A stretch of 64,000 nt of DNA from Cryptoclostridium sp036644995 (GTDB taxonomy: Bacteria > Bacillota > Dehalobacteriia > UBA7702). Shown piece after piece: positions 28,343 to 37,908 of the stretch. Location of the stretch: NCBI GenBank assembly GCA_036644995.1, contig JAVXOZ010000002.1, positions 80,691 to 144,690 on the forward strand, read 5' to 3'. Position 1 is the stretch's first letter, and each line of letters opens with the position of its first letter. The notes under the pieces are model-generated. The model saw nothing but the letters and a program-made list of their open reading frames with translations. It did no database searches and was not told where the DNA came from. Position numbers and translations under genes: made by a program.

Positions 28343-28852
28343 ATGTCCAGAATTGACGCCAGCAATCTCGAATTAACCGAACAAATCGTCAATATCAACC
28401 GTGTCGCAAAGGTTGTTAAGGGTGGTCGTCGTTTCAGTTTTAGCGCACTTGTTGTTGTTGGAGACGGAAACGGTCACGTGGGATTTGGCTTAGGAAAAGC
28501 CGGAGAAGTCCCCGAAGCCATCAGAAAATCCATTGAAGATGCGAAAAAGAATTTGATATATGTTCCTATTGTAAACTACACTCTTCCACATGAAACCATC
28601 GGCCGTTTTGGCGCAAGCAGAGTTTTATTAAAACCTGCTGCACCCGGTACCGGTGTTATCGCAGGCGGCCCTGTACGTGCCGTTTTGGAAGCAGTTGGTA
28701 TACGTGATATTTTAACTAAATCCTTAGGCTCCAATAATGCCATTAATATGGTATCCGCAACATTTGCCGGTCTTGCTGAAATGCGTACCGCAGAGCATGT
28801 TGCGAAATTGAGAGGCAAATCCGTCAAGGAAATCTTGGGTCAGGAGGAGTAA
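28343..28852 (+). CDS. rpsE: 30S ribosomal protein S5
   Basis: 169 residues with RVAKVVKGGRRFSFSALVVVGDG and the RAVLEAVGIRDI segment; part of the decoding-accuracy centre. Confidence 0.97.
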   Translation: MSRIDASNLELTEQIVNINRVAKVVKGGRRFSFSALVVVGDGNGHVGFGLGKAGEVPEAIRKSIEDAKKNLIYVPIVNYTLPHETIGRFGASRVLLKPAAPGTGVIAGGPVRAVLEAVGIRDILTKSLGSNNAINMVSATFAGLAEMRTAEHVAKLRGKSVKEILGQEE

Positions 28853-28856
28853 TATC

Positions 28857-29042
28857 ATGGCAAAAATTAAGATTACCCTTGTTAAAAGTGTGATTGGTTA
28901 TAGTGAACAGCAGCGTAGAACTGTTAAGTCTTTAGGACTTAAGAAAACTAACAGCTCTGTTATTCAAGAAAATACCCCTGATATTGTAGGGAAATGTAAT
29001 AAAATCAGCCATCTCTTGAAGGTTGAAGAAGTTGAGGCCTAA
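28857..29042 (+). CDS. rpmD: 50S ribosomal protein L30
   Basis: 61 residues, with KITLVKSVIGYSEQQRRTVKSLGL. It starts 4 bases after rpsE; the ribosome site lies in the rpsE end. Confidence 0.96.
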   Translation: MAKIKITLVKSVIGYSEQQRRTVKSLGLKKTNSSVIQENTPDIVGKCNKISHLLKVEEVEA

Positions 29043-29064
29043 GCAGCCGAGGAGGTAAGTAATT

Positions 29065-29502
29065 ATGAATTTAAGCGACTTAAAACCGGCTGCCGGATCT
29101 AAACAGGAAACAACACGTAAAGGTCGTGGTATCGGTTCCGGTTTAGGTAAAACCTCCGGTAGAGGTCATAAAGGTCAGAAATCTCGTTCAGGCGGCGGTG
29201 TTCGCCCGGGTTTTGAAGGTGGTCAAATGCCTCTTCAAAGAAGAATACCTAAAAGAGGTTTCACAAATATTTTCCGCAAGGATATTGCAACAGTATCTTT
29301 AGGTGATTTAAATATCTTTGAAGCTAATGCTGTAATTACCCCGGAAACCCTTTGGGAAGCAGGCCTTGTAGGTCAATGTGATGGTGTGAAGATTCTTGCC
29401 AATGGCGAAATCGAAAAAGCACTTACTTTCCAATATATTAAATGCAGCAAAAATGCATTGGATAAAATTGAAGCCGCAGGTGGTAAAGTAGAGGTGATGT
29501 AA
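29065..29502 (+). CDS. rplO: 50S ribosomal protein L15
   Basis: 145 residues; a Gly/Arg-rich N-terminal arm (RKGRGIGSGLGKTSGRGHKG) and the GGQMPLQRRIPKRGF motif. One base separates it from secY. Confidence 0.97.
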   Translation: MNLSDLKPAAGSKQETTRKGRGIGSGLGKTSGRGHKGQKSRSGGGVRPGFEGGQMPLQRRIPKRGFTNIFRKDIATVSLGDLNIFEANAVITPETLWEAGLVGQCDGVKILANGEIEKALTFQYIKCSKNALDKIEAAGGKVEVM

Positions 29503-29503
29503 T

Positions 29504-30754
29504 ATGCTTTCTACCATTAAAAACGCTTTTAAGGTAGAAGAAATCCGTGGTAAGATCATTTTTACATTGTTAATGTTTTTATTGTTCCGTATTGGTGCAC
29601 ATATTCCCGCACCCGGAATTGATGCCGCAGTTTTAGAAGATTTATTTAGCCAAAATATTTTTGGTTTTATTGATGTAATATCCGGTGGTGCGTTTAAAAA
29701 TATTAGTATATTTGCCATGGGCATTATGCCATACATTAATGCTTCCATTATCATGAATTTATTGACCATTGTTATCCCTTACTTTGAACGTCTTTCCAAG
29801 GAAGGACCTGAAGGTAAGAAAAAAATGGCTCAAATCACTCGCTATGGTTGTGTAGTTCTGGGCTTTGTTCAAGCTGTTGCCATGTCTTTCTATTTGAAAC
29901 CTGCTTTATTAGATTACAATTTCTTTAGTGTATCTATGTTGGTTATCTCATTGACTGCTGGTACTGCACTACTTATGTGGATGGGTGAAATGATTACTGA
30001 AAAAGGTATTGGGAATGGTATTTCCTTAATCATCTTTGCAGGTATCGTTTCTCGTTTACCATCGGGTATCACCTATATTGTTCAATCCCTTCGCTCCGGC
30101 GAAACTAATTTCTTTGCAGTTTTGGCATTTCTTGTTTTGGCTATTATCATTATTGTTGGTATTATCTATATTCAGGAAGGTCAGCGTAGAATACCGGTGC
30201 AATACGCCAAGCGTGTTGTGGGTAGAAAAGTTTATGGTGGTCAAAGCACCTTTATTCCCTTGAAAGTAAACCAAGCAGGCGTTATTCCCATTATCTTTGC
30301 CATGTCTTTATTGATGTTGCCGCAGTTGTTGGCATCGTTATTTCATGGTCCCGTGGGAACTACCATTGCCAGTTGGTTTAATAACAGTCACCCTGTATAT
30401 ATGATCCTTGACTCATTACTTATTTTCTTCTTTGCTTATTTTTACACCGCTGTAACATTCAGCCCTGTGGATGTAGCAGATAATATGAAGAAAAACGGTG
30501 GATTTATTCCGGGTATTCGTCCCGGTAGACCTACTGCGGAATATATTGATAGGATTCTCACCAGATTAACTTTGGCGGGTGCATTTTTCTTGGCGTTTAT
30601 CGCTTTATTGCCTAATTTAATGTCCGCGGCGACCGGGCTTAATGTAAGCTTTGGTGGTACATCTTTATTGATTGCCGTCGGTGTTGCCTTAGATACCATG
30701 AAGCAATTGGAAAGCCAGATGCTCAATCGTAACTATCAAGGATTTATGAAATAA
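29504..30754 (+). CDS. secY: Preprotein translocase subunit SecY
   Basis: 416 residues with ten membrane helices. It has the N-terminal plug region (DVISGGAFKNISIFAMGIMP), the cytosolic loop QEGQRRIPVQYAKR and NGGFIPGIRPGRPTAEY. It forms the protein-conducting pore with SecE and SecG. Its start is one base after the rplO stop, in the usual spc-operon place. Confidence 0.97.
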   Translation: MLSTIKNAFKVEEIRGKIIFTLLMFLLFRIGAHIPAPGIDAAVLEDLFSQNIFGFIDVISGGAFKNISIFAMGIMPYINASIIMNLLTIVIPYFERLSKEGPEGKKKMAQITRYGCVVLGFVQAVAMSFYLKPALLDYNFFSVSMLVISLTAGTALLMWMGEMITEKGIGNGISLIIFAGIVSRLPSGITYIVQSLRSGETNFFAVLAFLVLAIIIIVGIIYIQEGQRRIPVQYAKRVVGRKVYGGQSTFIPLKVNQAGVIPIIFAMSLLMLPQLLASLFHGPVGTTIASWFNNSHPVYMILDSLLIFFFAYFYTAVTFSPVDVADNMKKNGGFIPGIRPGRPTAEYIDRILTRLTLAGAFFLAFIALLPNLMSAATGLNVSFGGTSLLIAVGVALDTMKQLESQMLNRNYQGFMK

Positions 30755-30766
30755 GGAGGAGAACCC

Positions 30767-31414
30767 ATGAGATTAGTATTGTTAGGACCTCCGGGAGCCG
30801 GCAAAGGCACCCAGGCTGCTTCATTGGTTGATAAATATAATATAGTTCACATCTCTACCGGAGATTTGCTTCGTGCAGCGGTTAAAGAGGGTACCCCTTT
30901 GGGCTTAGAAGCTAAAGGGTATATGGAATCGGGACAATTAGTTCCCGATAGCCTTATCCTCGGACTGATGGAAGAAAGAATTCGGAAGGAAGATTGCCAA
31001 GAGGGTTTCCTTTTGGATGGCTTTCCCAGAACTCCGGCTCAAGCTGATGCTTTAGCTGAGATGTTAAAAAAATTGGGTCAAGAACTTGATGCAGTATTAA
31101 ACATTGATGTTCCTTCAGAAAAATTGATGGAACGCTTGACCGGTCGTCGGGTTTGCAAAAGCTGCGGCGCAACATATCACAAGGTATTTAATCCTTCGGC
31201 AAAGGGTGAAAGCTGTGAAAAATGCGACAGTGCTCTTTACCAACGTGCAGACGACACCGAAGAAACAGTTAAAGCTCGTTTGGATGTTTACCAAAATCAG
31301 ACTGCTCCCCTCATTGCCTATTATACAAATGTAAGTTTGATTAAAAATATCAATGGGGATCAGAATATTACAAAAGTTTTGGAAGATATTGCCAGTGCCT
31401 TAGGAGGCAAATAA
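30767..31414 (+). CDS. adk: Adenylate kinase
   Basis: 215 residues: P-loop GPPGAGKGTQA, LLDGFPRTPAQ, and a LID domain with four cysteines (CKSCGATYH..CEKC), the zinc-binding LID of Gram-positive enzymes. It interconverts 2 ADP with ATP and AMP. It overlaps map by one base. Confidence 0.97.
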   Translation: MRLVLLGPPGAGKGTQAASLVDKYNIVHISTGDLLRAAVKEGTPLGLEAKGYMESGQLVPDSLILGLMEERIRKEDCQEGFLLDGFPRTPAQADALAEMLKKLGQELDAVLNIDVPSEKLMERLTGRRVCKSCGATYHKVFNPSAKGESCEKCDSALYQRADDTEETVKARLDVYQNQTAPLIAYYTNVSLIKNINGDQNITKVLEDIASALGGK

Positions 31415-32163
31415 TGATCATCATTAAAAACAAGGAACAAATTGCAAAAATGAGAGACGCAGGCAAAATAGTTGCTGAGGTCTTGGAACTGATGAAAGAA
31501 AGTGTAAAACCCGGCATTTCAACTTACGAGTTGGATCAAATTGCCGAGAAATACATTATTAAAAGCAAGGCGATTCCTACTTTTAAAGGCTATGGCGGTT
31601 TTCCCGGTTCTATTTGTGCTTCTTTAAATGAGGAAGTCGTTCATGGGATACCTCGTCCCGACAGAATTTTACACGATGGAGATATTATCAGTGTAGATGT
31701 TGGTGCAACCTTTCGCGGCTATGTGGGTGATGCAGCGAGGACTTTTCCTGTGGGCGTAATCACCCAAGAGAATGCTCGACTCATTGAAGTGACCAAACAA
31801 TCATTTTTTGAAGGTTTACAAAAGGCAAAAGCCGGTAATCGTTTAGGCGATATTTCCCATGCGGTTCAAAAATATGTAGAAAGACATGGCTATTCTGTTA
31901 TTCGTGATCTTGTGGGCCACGGAGTTGGCGAAAACATGCACGAAGATCCCAGTGTTCCTAATTACGGCAAAAGCGGAAGAGGAATTAGATTGGCATCAGG
32001 CTTAGTGCTTGCGGTGGAACCCATGGTTGCCGCCGGCCACTATGCACTTAACCAGCTTAGTGATAATTGGACTTATGTTACGATAGATGGCTCAATGACG
32101 GCTCATTACGAAAACACGTTTGCTATCACTGATGGCGAGCCCGAGATTTTGACTCGGCTGTAA
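31414..32163 (+). CDS. map: Type I methionine aminopeptidase
   Basis: 249 residues of the pita-bread metallopeptidase fold. Metal ligands are visible as DVGATFRGYVGDAART (two Asp), GHGVGENMHE (His), EPMVAAG (Glu) and the final ENTFAITD (Glu). It removes initiator methionine. Confidence 0.97.
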   Translation: MIIIKNKEQIAKMRDAGKIVAEVLELMKESVKPGISTYELDQIAEKYIIKSKAIPTFKGYGGFPGSICASLNEEVVHGIPRPDRILHDGDIISVDVGATFRGYVGDAARTFPVGVITQENARLIEVTKQSFFEGLQKAKAGNRLGDISHAVQKYVERHGYSVIRDLVGHGVGENMHEDPSVPNYGKSGRGIRLASGLVLAVEPMVAAGHYALNQLSDNWTYVTIDGSMTAHYENTFAITDGEPEILTRL

Positions 32164-32176
32164 AGGAGTGGTTTTA

Positions 32177-32458
32177 TTGCAGTGGTTATTAGGTCAGATG
32201 GTTACTTCCAAACAAGGGAGAGATCATGGACACCACTATGTCATCGTTAAAACAGAGGATAAATGCTGTTTTTTGGCAGACGGCAGGAAAGCTGCTGTTG
32301 TTAACCCTAAGAAGAAGAATTATAAGCATTTACAAGGAACTTTAACCTATTCAAAGGAAATTGGTGAGAAATTGATTTTAAATCAGTTGCCCACCGATGC
32401 TGAGGTTAGAGAATTCCTTAACAATCATTGGCCGAAAAACGGACAGAAGGAGGAGTAA
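32177..32458 (+). CDS. KOW-domain RNA-binding protein (L14e-like)
   Basis: 93 residues with an N-terminal KOW-like stretch, GQMVTSKQGRDHGHHYVIV, then a basic segment. Genes of this type sit between map and infA in many Clostridia and Bacilli. The function is probably ribosome-associated but uncharacterised. TTG 32177 is chosen because AAAGGAG ends about 8 bases upstream; the frame is open from GTG 32168. Confidence 0.8.
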   Translation: MQWLLGQMVTSKQGRDHGHHYVIVKTEDKCCFLADGRKAAVVNPKKKNYKHLQGTLTYSKEIGEKLILNQLPTDAEVREFLNNHWPKNGQKEE

Positions 32459-32461
32459 ACC

Positions 32462-32680
32462 ATGTCTAAGCAAGATGCTATTGAAGTAGAAGGCAAAGTT
32501 ATTGAACCGTTGCCCAATGCCATGTTTACTGTGGAGTTGGAAAACGGGCACAGAGTGCTCGCACATGTTTCCGGAAAAATCCGTATGAATTTCATTCGTA
32601 TTCTGCCCGGAGATAAAGTTACTATTGAATTGAGTCCCTATGATTTAACCAGGGGACGTATTGTATATCGCTTTAAATAA
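32462..32680 (+). CDS. infA: Translation initiation factor IF-1
   Basis: 72 residues, a single S1/OB fold: EVEGKVIEPLPNAMFTVELENGH and the C-terminal LTRGRIVYRFK. Confidence 0.97.
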   Translation: MSKQDAIEVEGKVIEPLPNAMFTVELENGHRVLAHVSGKIRMNFIRILPGDKVTIELSPYDLTRGRIVYRFK

Positions 32681-32712
32681 ACATTTAAGCTAAGGGAAAA
32701 GGAGGCATTACC

Positions 32713-32826
32713 GTGAAAGTTCGCTCTTCGGTAAAACCAATCTGCGAAAAATGCAAAATCATTAAAAGAAATGGGACTGTAATGGTCATCTGCAAAAATC
32801 CCAAGCATAAACAAAAACAAGGATAA
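32713..32826 (+). CDS. rpmJ: 50S ribosomal protein L36
   Basis: 37 residues, MKVRSSVKPICEKCKIIKR, with zinc ligands C-x2-C, Cys and His (ICKNPKHKQ). GTG start 8 bases after AAAAGGAGG. Zinc-binding type. Confidence 0.96.
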   Translation: MKVRSSVKPICEKCKIIKRNGTVMVICKNPKHKQKQG

Positions 32827-32867
32827 TTTTGAGTTTTTAGATATCGTATTGGAGGTGCATGGAATAA

Positions 32868-33236
32868 ATGGCACGTATTGCTGGAGTTGACTTACCCCGT
32901 GAAAAAAGGGTTGAAATTGGTTTAACTTATATTTTCGGAATTGGTCTTCCCACTTCTCAAAAAATATTGGCACAAGCCGGTGTTGATGGGAATATTCGGG
33001 TAAAAGACCTTACCGAAGAAGATGTTGACAATTTAAGAAATATTATCACTAACGGTTATATGGTTGAAGGCGATCTCAGAAGAGATACAGCTTTAAACAT
33101 TAAACGTTTAATGGAAATTGGCTGTTATCGTGGTATCCGCCATCGTCGTGGTTTACCCGTTAGAGGTCAAAAAACTAAAACTAACGCACGTACCCGTAAA
33201 GGGCCTAAACGTACTGTTAGCAGTAAGCGTAAGTAA
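32868..33236 (+). CDS. rpsM: 30S ribosomal protein S13
   Basis: 122 residues, ARIAGVDLPREKRVEIGLTYI and RHRRGLPVRGQKTKTNARTRKG. Confidence 0.97.
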   Translation: MARIAGVDLPREKRVEIGLTYIFGIGLPTSQKILAQAGVDGNIRVKDLTEEDVDNLRNIITNGYMVEGDLRRDTALNIKRLMEIGCYRGIRHRRGLPVRGQKTKTNARTRKGPKRTVSSKRK

Positions 33237-33255
33237 GGAAAGGAGGACTTGATTC

Positions 33256-33642
33256 ATGGCCAGAAGACAAACGAGAAGAAGAAGAGAGAAGAAAAACATT
33301 GAATTTGGTGTAGCTCATATCAATTCTACTTTTAATAATACAATTATCGTAATTACCGATAAAGCAGGGAATGCGATTTCTTGGTCCAGTGCCGGTAGTT
33401 CCGGGTTTAAAGGTTCCAGAAAAAGCACTCCTTTTGCTGCACAGTTGGCTGCAGAAACTTGCGCCAAAGAAGCAATGGAACATGGTATGCACCAAATTGA
33501 ATGCGTTGTGAAAGGTCCGGGTTCCGGCAGAGAAGCCGCAATCCGTTCTTTACAAGCCTCAGGTTTGGAAATTAGCATGATTAAGGACGTAACACCCATT
33601 CCTCATAATGGTTGTCGTCCACCTAAAAGAAGAAGAGTTTAG
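33256..33642 (+). CDS. rpsK: 30S ribosomal protein S11
   Basis: 128 residues with AHINSTFNNTIIVITD and the C-terminal DVTPIPHNGCRPPKRRRV. Confidence 0.97.
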   Translation: MARRQTRRRREKKNIEFGVAHINSTFNNTIIVITDKAGNAISWSSAGSSGFKGSRKSTPFAAQLAAETCAKEAMEHGMHQIECVVKGPGSGREAAIRSLQASGLEISMIKDVTPIPHNGCRPPKRRRV

Positions 33643-33658
33643 GAGGTGTCCCTTTTAG

Positions 33659-34291
33659 ATGGCACGTTATACAGAATCTGTATGCCGGCTTTGTCGGCGT
33701 GAAGGCGAAAAGCTTTATTTGAAGGGCGACCGTTGCTACGGCGACAAATGTTCCTTCGTTAAAAGAAGCTATGCTCCGGGACAGCACGGACAATCCGCTG
33801 CTCGTAAAAAACGCTCGGAATATGGTCTCCAGTTGCGTGAAAAACAAAAAGCCCGTCGTGTTTATGGGATTTTGGAAAAGCAATTTCACATGTACTATGT
33901 TAAAGCAGCAAGAATGGGTGGTGTAACCGGTGAAAATTTACTGGTCCTCTTGGAAACCCGTCTTGATAATGTAGTGTATCGTGCAGGAATGGCACATAGT
34001 CGTGCCGAAGCTCGTCAGCTTATCTTGCATGGTCATTTCACCGTAAATGGTAAAAAAGTTGATATTCCCTCTTACTTAATTAAACAAGGCGACGAAGTTG
34101 CAGTTGCCGCCAAAAGTAAGAAAAGTGCAAAATTTGCCGTCATTAGCGAGTTAGCTGCAGTAAAAACTCTTCCGCAATGGATTACCCTGGATAAGGAAGC
34201 TCTTATTGCTAAGATCATCGAATTGCCGAAACGGGAAGATGTTGATATTCCCATCGAAGAGCGCTTAATCGTTGAAGGTTACTCCCGTTAA
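33659..34291 (+). CDS. rpsD: 30S ribosomal protein S4
   Basis: 210 residues: N-terminal cysteines (CRLCRREGEKLYLKGDRCYGDKC, four in all) form the zinc type, followed by the S4 RNA-binding domain (LDNVVYRAGMAHSRAEARQL). It nucleates 30S assembly. Confidence 0.97.
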   Translation: MARYTESVCRLCRREGEKLYLKGDRCYGDKCSFVKRSYAPGQHGQSAARKKRSEYGLQLREKQKARRVYGILEKQFHMYYVKAARMGGVTGENLLVLLETRLDNVVYRAGMAHSRAEARQLILHGHFTVNGKKVDIPSYLIKQGDEVAVAAKSKKSAKFAVISELAAVKTLPQWITLDKEALIAKIIELPKREDVDIPIEERLIVEGYSR

Positions 34292-34340
34292 GGGGTGAAT
34301 AAACATTAAACGATATGTCTTATAAAAGGAGGCCAATTTT

Positions 34341-35291
34341 ATGCTGTCAGGAATGGAGAAGCCCAAAATTCAGTGCGTGGAGCAGAATGATGACAAGACC
34401 TATGGCCGCTTTGTGGTTGAACCGTTAGAAAGAGGGTATGGAATTACTCTTGGTAATGCCTTAAGGAGAGTTTTACTGTCCTCTTTGCCCGGTGCTGCAG
34501 TGACTTCTGTTAAAATTGACGGAGTGCTTCATGAATTTTCTACAATTCCCGGTGTTTTTGAGGATACAACTGATTTAATATTAAACCTGAAAGGCCTTAT
34601 TGTAAAACTGCACGTTGATGAGGAAAAAATTCTTACTTTGGAAGCCCAAGGTGAGGGTGAAATCCTCGGCAGCGATATAAAGTGTAGTTCTGAGGTGGAA
34701 ATTCTTAACCCCGATCATCACATTGCAACATTGGATGAATCGGGCACTCTGGATATGGAAATTACTGTTGAAAAAGGTAGAGGCTACAATAGCACCGAAA
34801 AGAACAAGAAAGAAAATCAGCCTTTAGGCGTTATTCCCATTGATTCTTTTTTCTCACCTATTACCAAAGTGATTTTTCATGTTGATAATTCTCGTGTTGG
34901 TCAACAAGTTGATTTTGACAGATTAACTCTTGACATTTGGACTGATGGAAGTATTGCCCCTGACGAATCTCTCAGTGTTAGTGCAAAAATCCTTGCTGAA
35001 TATTTGAAACTCTTTATCGGACTTACCGAAATACCCGGTGATGATATTATCATGGCGGAAAGAGAAGACGAAAACAAGGATAAACTTTTGGATATGACTA
35101 TTGAGGAATTGGATATGTCTGTACGCTCTTATAATTGTTTAAAGAGAGCAGGGATAAACACAGTTCAGGAGCTTATTCAACGGTCTGAAGAAGATATGAT
35201 GAAGGTTAGAAATCTTGGACGTAAGTCTTTGGAAGAAGTTATGGAAAAGTTGGAAGAATTAGGTCTTTCTCTGGAAAATGAGGAAGAATAA
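34341..35291 (+). CDS. rpoA: RNA polymerase subunit alpha
   Basis: 316 residues: N-terminal dimerisation domain with EPLERGYGITLGNALRRVLLSSLPG, a linker near 230, and a C-terminal domain with NCLKRAGINTVQELI and VRNLGRKSLEEV for upstream-element DNA. ATG 34341 follows AAAGGAGG. Confidence 0.97.
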   Translation: MLSGMEKPKIQCVEQNDDKTYGRFVVEPLERGYGITLGNALRRVLLSSLPGAAVTSVKIDGVLHEFSTIPGVFEDTTDLILNLKGLIVKLHVDEEKILTLEAQGEGEILGSDIKCSSEVEILNPDHHIATLDESGTLDMEITVEKGRGYNSTEKNKKENQPLGVIPIDSFFSPITKVIFHVDNSRVGQQVDFDRLTLDIWTDGSIAPDESLSVSAKILAEYLKLFIGLTEIPGDDIIMAEREDENKDKLLDMTIEELDMSVRSYNCLKRAGINTVQELIQRSEEDMMKVRNLGRKSLEEVMEKLEELGLSLENEEE

Positions 35292-35334
35292 TTTCCAGCT
35301 GTTCAAGAAATAGGATTTAAAGGAGGATACCACA

Positions 35335-35673
35335 GTGGCATACGGCAGACTGAGAAGAAATAGCAGCCACCGTCGGGCAATGCTTAGAAATATTACCACA
35401 TCTTTGTTAGACAAAGAAGGCATTGTAACGACGGAGCCTAAAGCAAAAGAGCTGAAAAGCATTGCTGAGAAGATGATAACCCTCGGCAAAAAAGGCGATT
35501 TGCACGCCCGCAGACAGGCTCTTGCTTATCTTACCGACGAAGACGTCGTCACCAAATTGTTTACCATTTTGGCTGACCGTTATAAAGACAGACCGGGTGG
35601 TTACACTCGTACCATCAAGCTGGCTTTAAGACAAGGCGACGGTGCGCAAATGGTTAAAATCGAATTGGTATAA
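35335..35673 (+). CDS. rplQ: 50S ribosomal protein L17
   Basis: 112 residues, GRLRRNSSHRRAMLRNITTSLL at the N-terminus and a short C-terminal KLALRQGDGAQM. GTG start. Last gene of the alpha operon. Confidence 0.97.
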   Translation: MAYGRLRRNSSHRRAMLRNITTSLLDKEGIVTTEPKAKELKSIAEKMITLGKKGDLHARRQALAYLTDEDVVTKLFTILADRYKDRPGGYTRTIKLALRQGDGAQMVKIELV

Positions 35674-35683
35674 TTCGTATTTG

Positions 35684-35747
35684 AAAGGTCAAGGGTTTTC
35701 CCTTGACCTTTAACTTATGCAAAAATAAGTGTTTTTGTATAAGTTAA
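35684..35747 (+). terminator. Double hairpin after rplQ
   Basis: A 12-bp perfect stem AAAGGTCAAGGG/CCCTTGACCTTT (35684-35711) is followed by a second long stem (35710-35725 with 35732-35747, TTAACTTAT..ATAAGTTAA). The first lacks an immediate T-run; the second has TTTTTG in its arm. Together they probably end the ribosomal transcript. Confidence 0.65.
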
Positions 35748-35885
35748 AGGATTTTAAAGTGTAAATAAGAGGAATTTTTTACCTTTAAAAATAGGTAAAT
35801 ATTTTGATTTATGGTGGTTTTTTAAGTTAAAGTAAACTGTGAATATCGGTTTAACAAGTTTCTTGATTTCAAGTATTTTTTTCGA

Positions 35886-36300
35886 AGCATGGCAGAATCT
35901 AATAAGCTTAGCAGAATATAGAAAGCATGGCAAAATCTAATAAGCTTAGCAGAATATAGAAAGCATGGCAAAATCTAATAAGCTTAGCNNNNNNNNNNNN
36001 NNNNNNNNNNNNNNNNNNNNNNNNNNNNNNNNNNNNNNNNNNNNNNNNNNNNNNNNNNNNNNNNNNNNNNNNNNNNNNNNNNNNNNNNAGAATGTAGAAG
36101 GCATAGAAGAATCCAATAAGCTTAGCAGAATATAGAAAGCATGGCAAAATCCAATAAGCATCGCAGAATATATAAACCATGTCAAAATCTAATAAGCTTA
36201 GCAGAATGTAGAAATCATGGCAGAATATAATAAGCTTAGCAGAATATAGAAATCATGGCAGAATCCAATAAGCATAGCAGAATCTAATAAGCTTAGCAAA
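35886..36300. repeat. 38 bp minisatellite with assembly gap
   Basis: Tandem units of about 38 bp beginning AGCATGGCAGAATCTAATAA, each made of two related 19-base halves (GCATGGCAGAATCTAATAA and GCTTAGCAGAATATAGAA). 100 N at 35989-36088 interrupt it, so copy number is unknown. No coding potential is supported; the open minus-strand frames arise only from the repeat. Confidence 0.85.
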
Positions 36301-36400
36301 ATCCGAGTAATTAGTAATTTTTACAAGGCTTAACATCTTGCAACTGATATTTTTTCTTCGGAATCCGAGAAAATTTGCCGATTTAAAAGGGGAGTAGCTT

Positions 36401-37063
36401 ATGATCAAATTTAACAATGTTTCTTTTGGTTATGCAGCAGGAAAGTTTATTTGCAAAGATTTATCCCTCACCATTAAAGATGGCGAGTGGCTTACGGTTT
36501 TAGGCCCCAATGGGTCGGGAAAAACCACCTTTGCCATGCTGTTAAATGGCTTACTTTTGCCGCAATTAGGTGAGGTTACCGTTGATGATAACAACACCAA
36601 AGATGTTGATGGCTTAAATGAAGTTAGAAAATTAGTGGGATTTGTTTTTCAAAATCCCGATAATCAAATAGTTGGTGCCACTGTTGAGGAAGATGTTGCT
36701 TTTGGCCCCTGTAATTTGGGCTTGCCCAGAGAAGAAATAATTGCCAGAGTGGACAGAAGCTTAGCAATTTTAGGGTTAGAAGATTATCGAAATCATGCAC
36801 CCCATATGCTATCCGGAGGGCAAAAGCAAAAAGTTGCCTTGGCGGGGGCTTTGGCAATGGAACCCAAATATTTGGTTTTAGATGAGGCTTGCTCTATGCT
36901 GGACCCCAAAACCAGGGAAAGCTTGTGGAATGCCGTTGCAAAGCTGCATAAAGAATTGGGTATAACCATAATCAGTATCAGCCATTTTCCCGAAGAAGCA
37001 CTGCTGGGTACAGGGATTATTATATTGGGAGATGGGGGAGTGGAGGCTTATATATGTCAATAG
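36401..37063 (+). CDS. ecfA1: Energy-coupling factor ATPase A1
   Basis: 220 residues: Walker A GPNGSGKTT, Q-loop FVFQNPDNQIVG, signature LSGGQKQKVALA and Walker B VLDEACSMLDP. It drives vitamin or metal uptake together with EcfA2, EcfT and separate S components. It overlaps ecfA2 by 10 bases. No S component is encoded nearby, as usual for a shared (group II) module. Confidence 0.93.
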   Translation: MIKFNNVSFGYAAGKFICKDLSLTIKDGEWLTVLGPNGSGKTTFAMLLNGLLLPQLGEVTVDDNNTKDVDGLNEVRKLVGFVFQNPDNQIVGATVEEDVAFGPCNLGLPREEIIARVDRSLAILGLEDYRNHAPHMLSGGQKQKVALAGALAMEPKYLVLDEACSMLDPKTRESLWNAVAKLHKELGITIISISHFPEEALLGTGIIILGDGGVEAYICQ

Positions 37064-37908
37064 AAATAAAAAATTTGACCTTCACTTATCAGGAAAAAAC
37101 TATATTTCAGCGTGATGCTTTAAAAAATATCAATCTTAAAATTGATGATGGTGAGTTTGTGGGTATTTTAGGAGCTTCGGGCTCGGGAAAATCCACCTTG
37201 ATGCAACATATAAATGGTGTAATTCCCTCTAAAAATGCGGTAAGGGTTAACGGCGTTTCTTTGGGGGATAAAGGCGTTGGGTCTTTGGATATTGCGGCTC
37301 TGGTGGGGCTGGCTTTTCAATATCCCGAGCACCAAATTTTTTGTGATACCGTTGGTGAAGAATTGGCTTTTGGCTGCCACAATTTGGGCTTTGATGAGAA
37401 AAAAATCCACAAATTAACCTATGAATATCTAAATAAAGTGGGGCTGGATGAAAGCTATTTGCTGCGAAGCCCTTTTGAATTATCCGGTGGCGAAAAACGC
37501 AGAGTTGTTTTGGCATCTATTTTTGCGATGGATACACCTATTTTGCTTTTGGATGAACCCACGGTTGGCTTGGATATTCGGGGAAAAAGAGAGCTTACTT
37601 CTGTAATTAAAAACCTCAACAGCGTAGAGGCTAAGACGATTTTGTGGGTGGGACACGATTTAGCGGAAATTATAACCTGTGTTAAAAGGCTTATTGTTTT
37701 ATCTCATGGGGAAATTGTTTTGGATGGTAAGGTTGAAGATGTGTTGAAAGAGGAGGCTCTTTTGGCAAATTGCGGTATAACTTTGCCCCAAAAAAGTTCC
37801 TTGGTTGAGGATTTGGAAGAAAAATTTAATTTATCTTCAAAGGGTGCAGAGGGTGAGGCTGTTTTGCGGTTTTTTATTAATGGCTTTTCAAAGGATGGTG
37901 CTAAATGA
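37054..37908 (+). CDS. ecfA2: Energy-coupling factor ATPase A2
   Basis: 284 residues: Walker A GASGSGKST, Q-loop AFQYPEHQIF, signature LSGGEKRRVVLA, Walker B LLLDEPTVGLD, then a C-terminal extension of about 50 residues typical of EcfA2. It overlaps ecfT by four bases. Confidence 0.93.
   Translation: MSIEIKNLTFTYQEKTIFQRDALKNINLKIDDGEFVGILGASGSGKSTLMQHINGVIPSKNAVRVNGVSLGDKGVGSLDIAALVGLAFQYPEHQIFCDTVGEELAFGCHNLGFDEKKIHKLTYEYLNKVGLDESYLLRSPFELSGGEKRRVVLASIFAMDTPILLLDEPTVGLDIRGKRELTSVIKNLNSVEAKTILWVGHDLAEIITCVKRLIVLSHGEIVLDGKVEDVLKEEALLANCGITLPQKSSLVEDLEEKFNLSSKGAEGEAVLRFFINGFSKDGAK

Noticed and set aside
35886..36300. CRISPR array
   Set aside because: Units are contiguous without unique spacers, and no cas genes are near.
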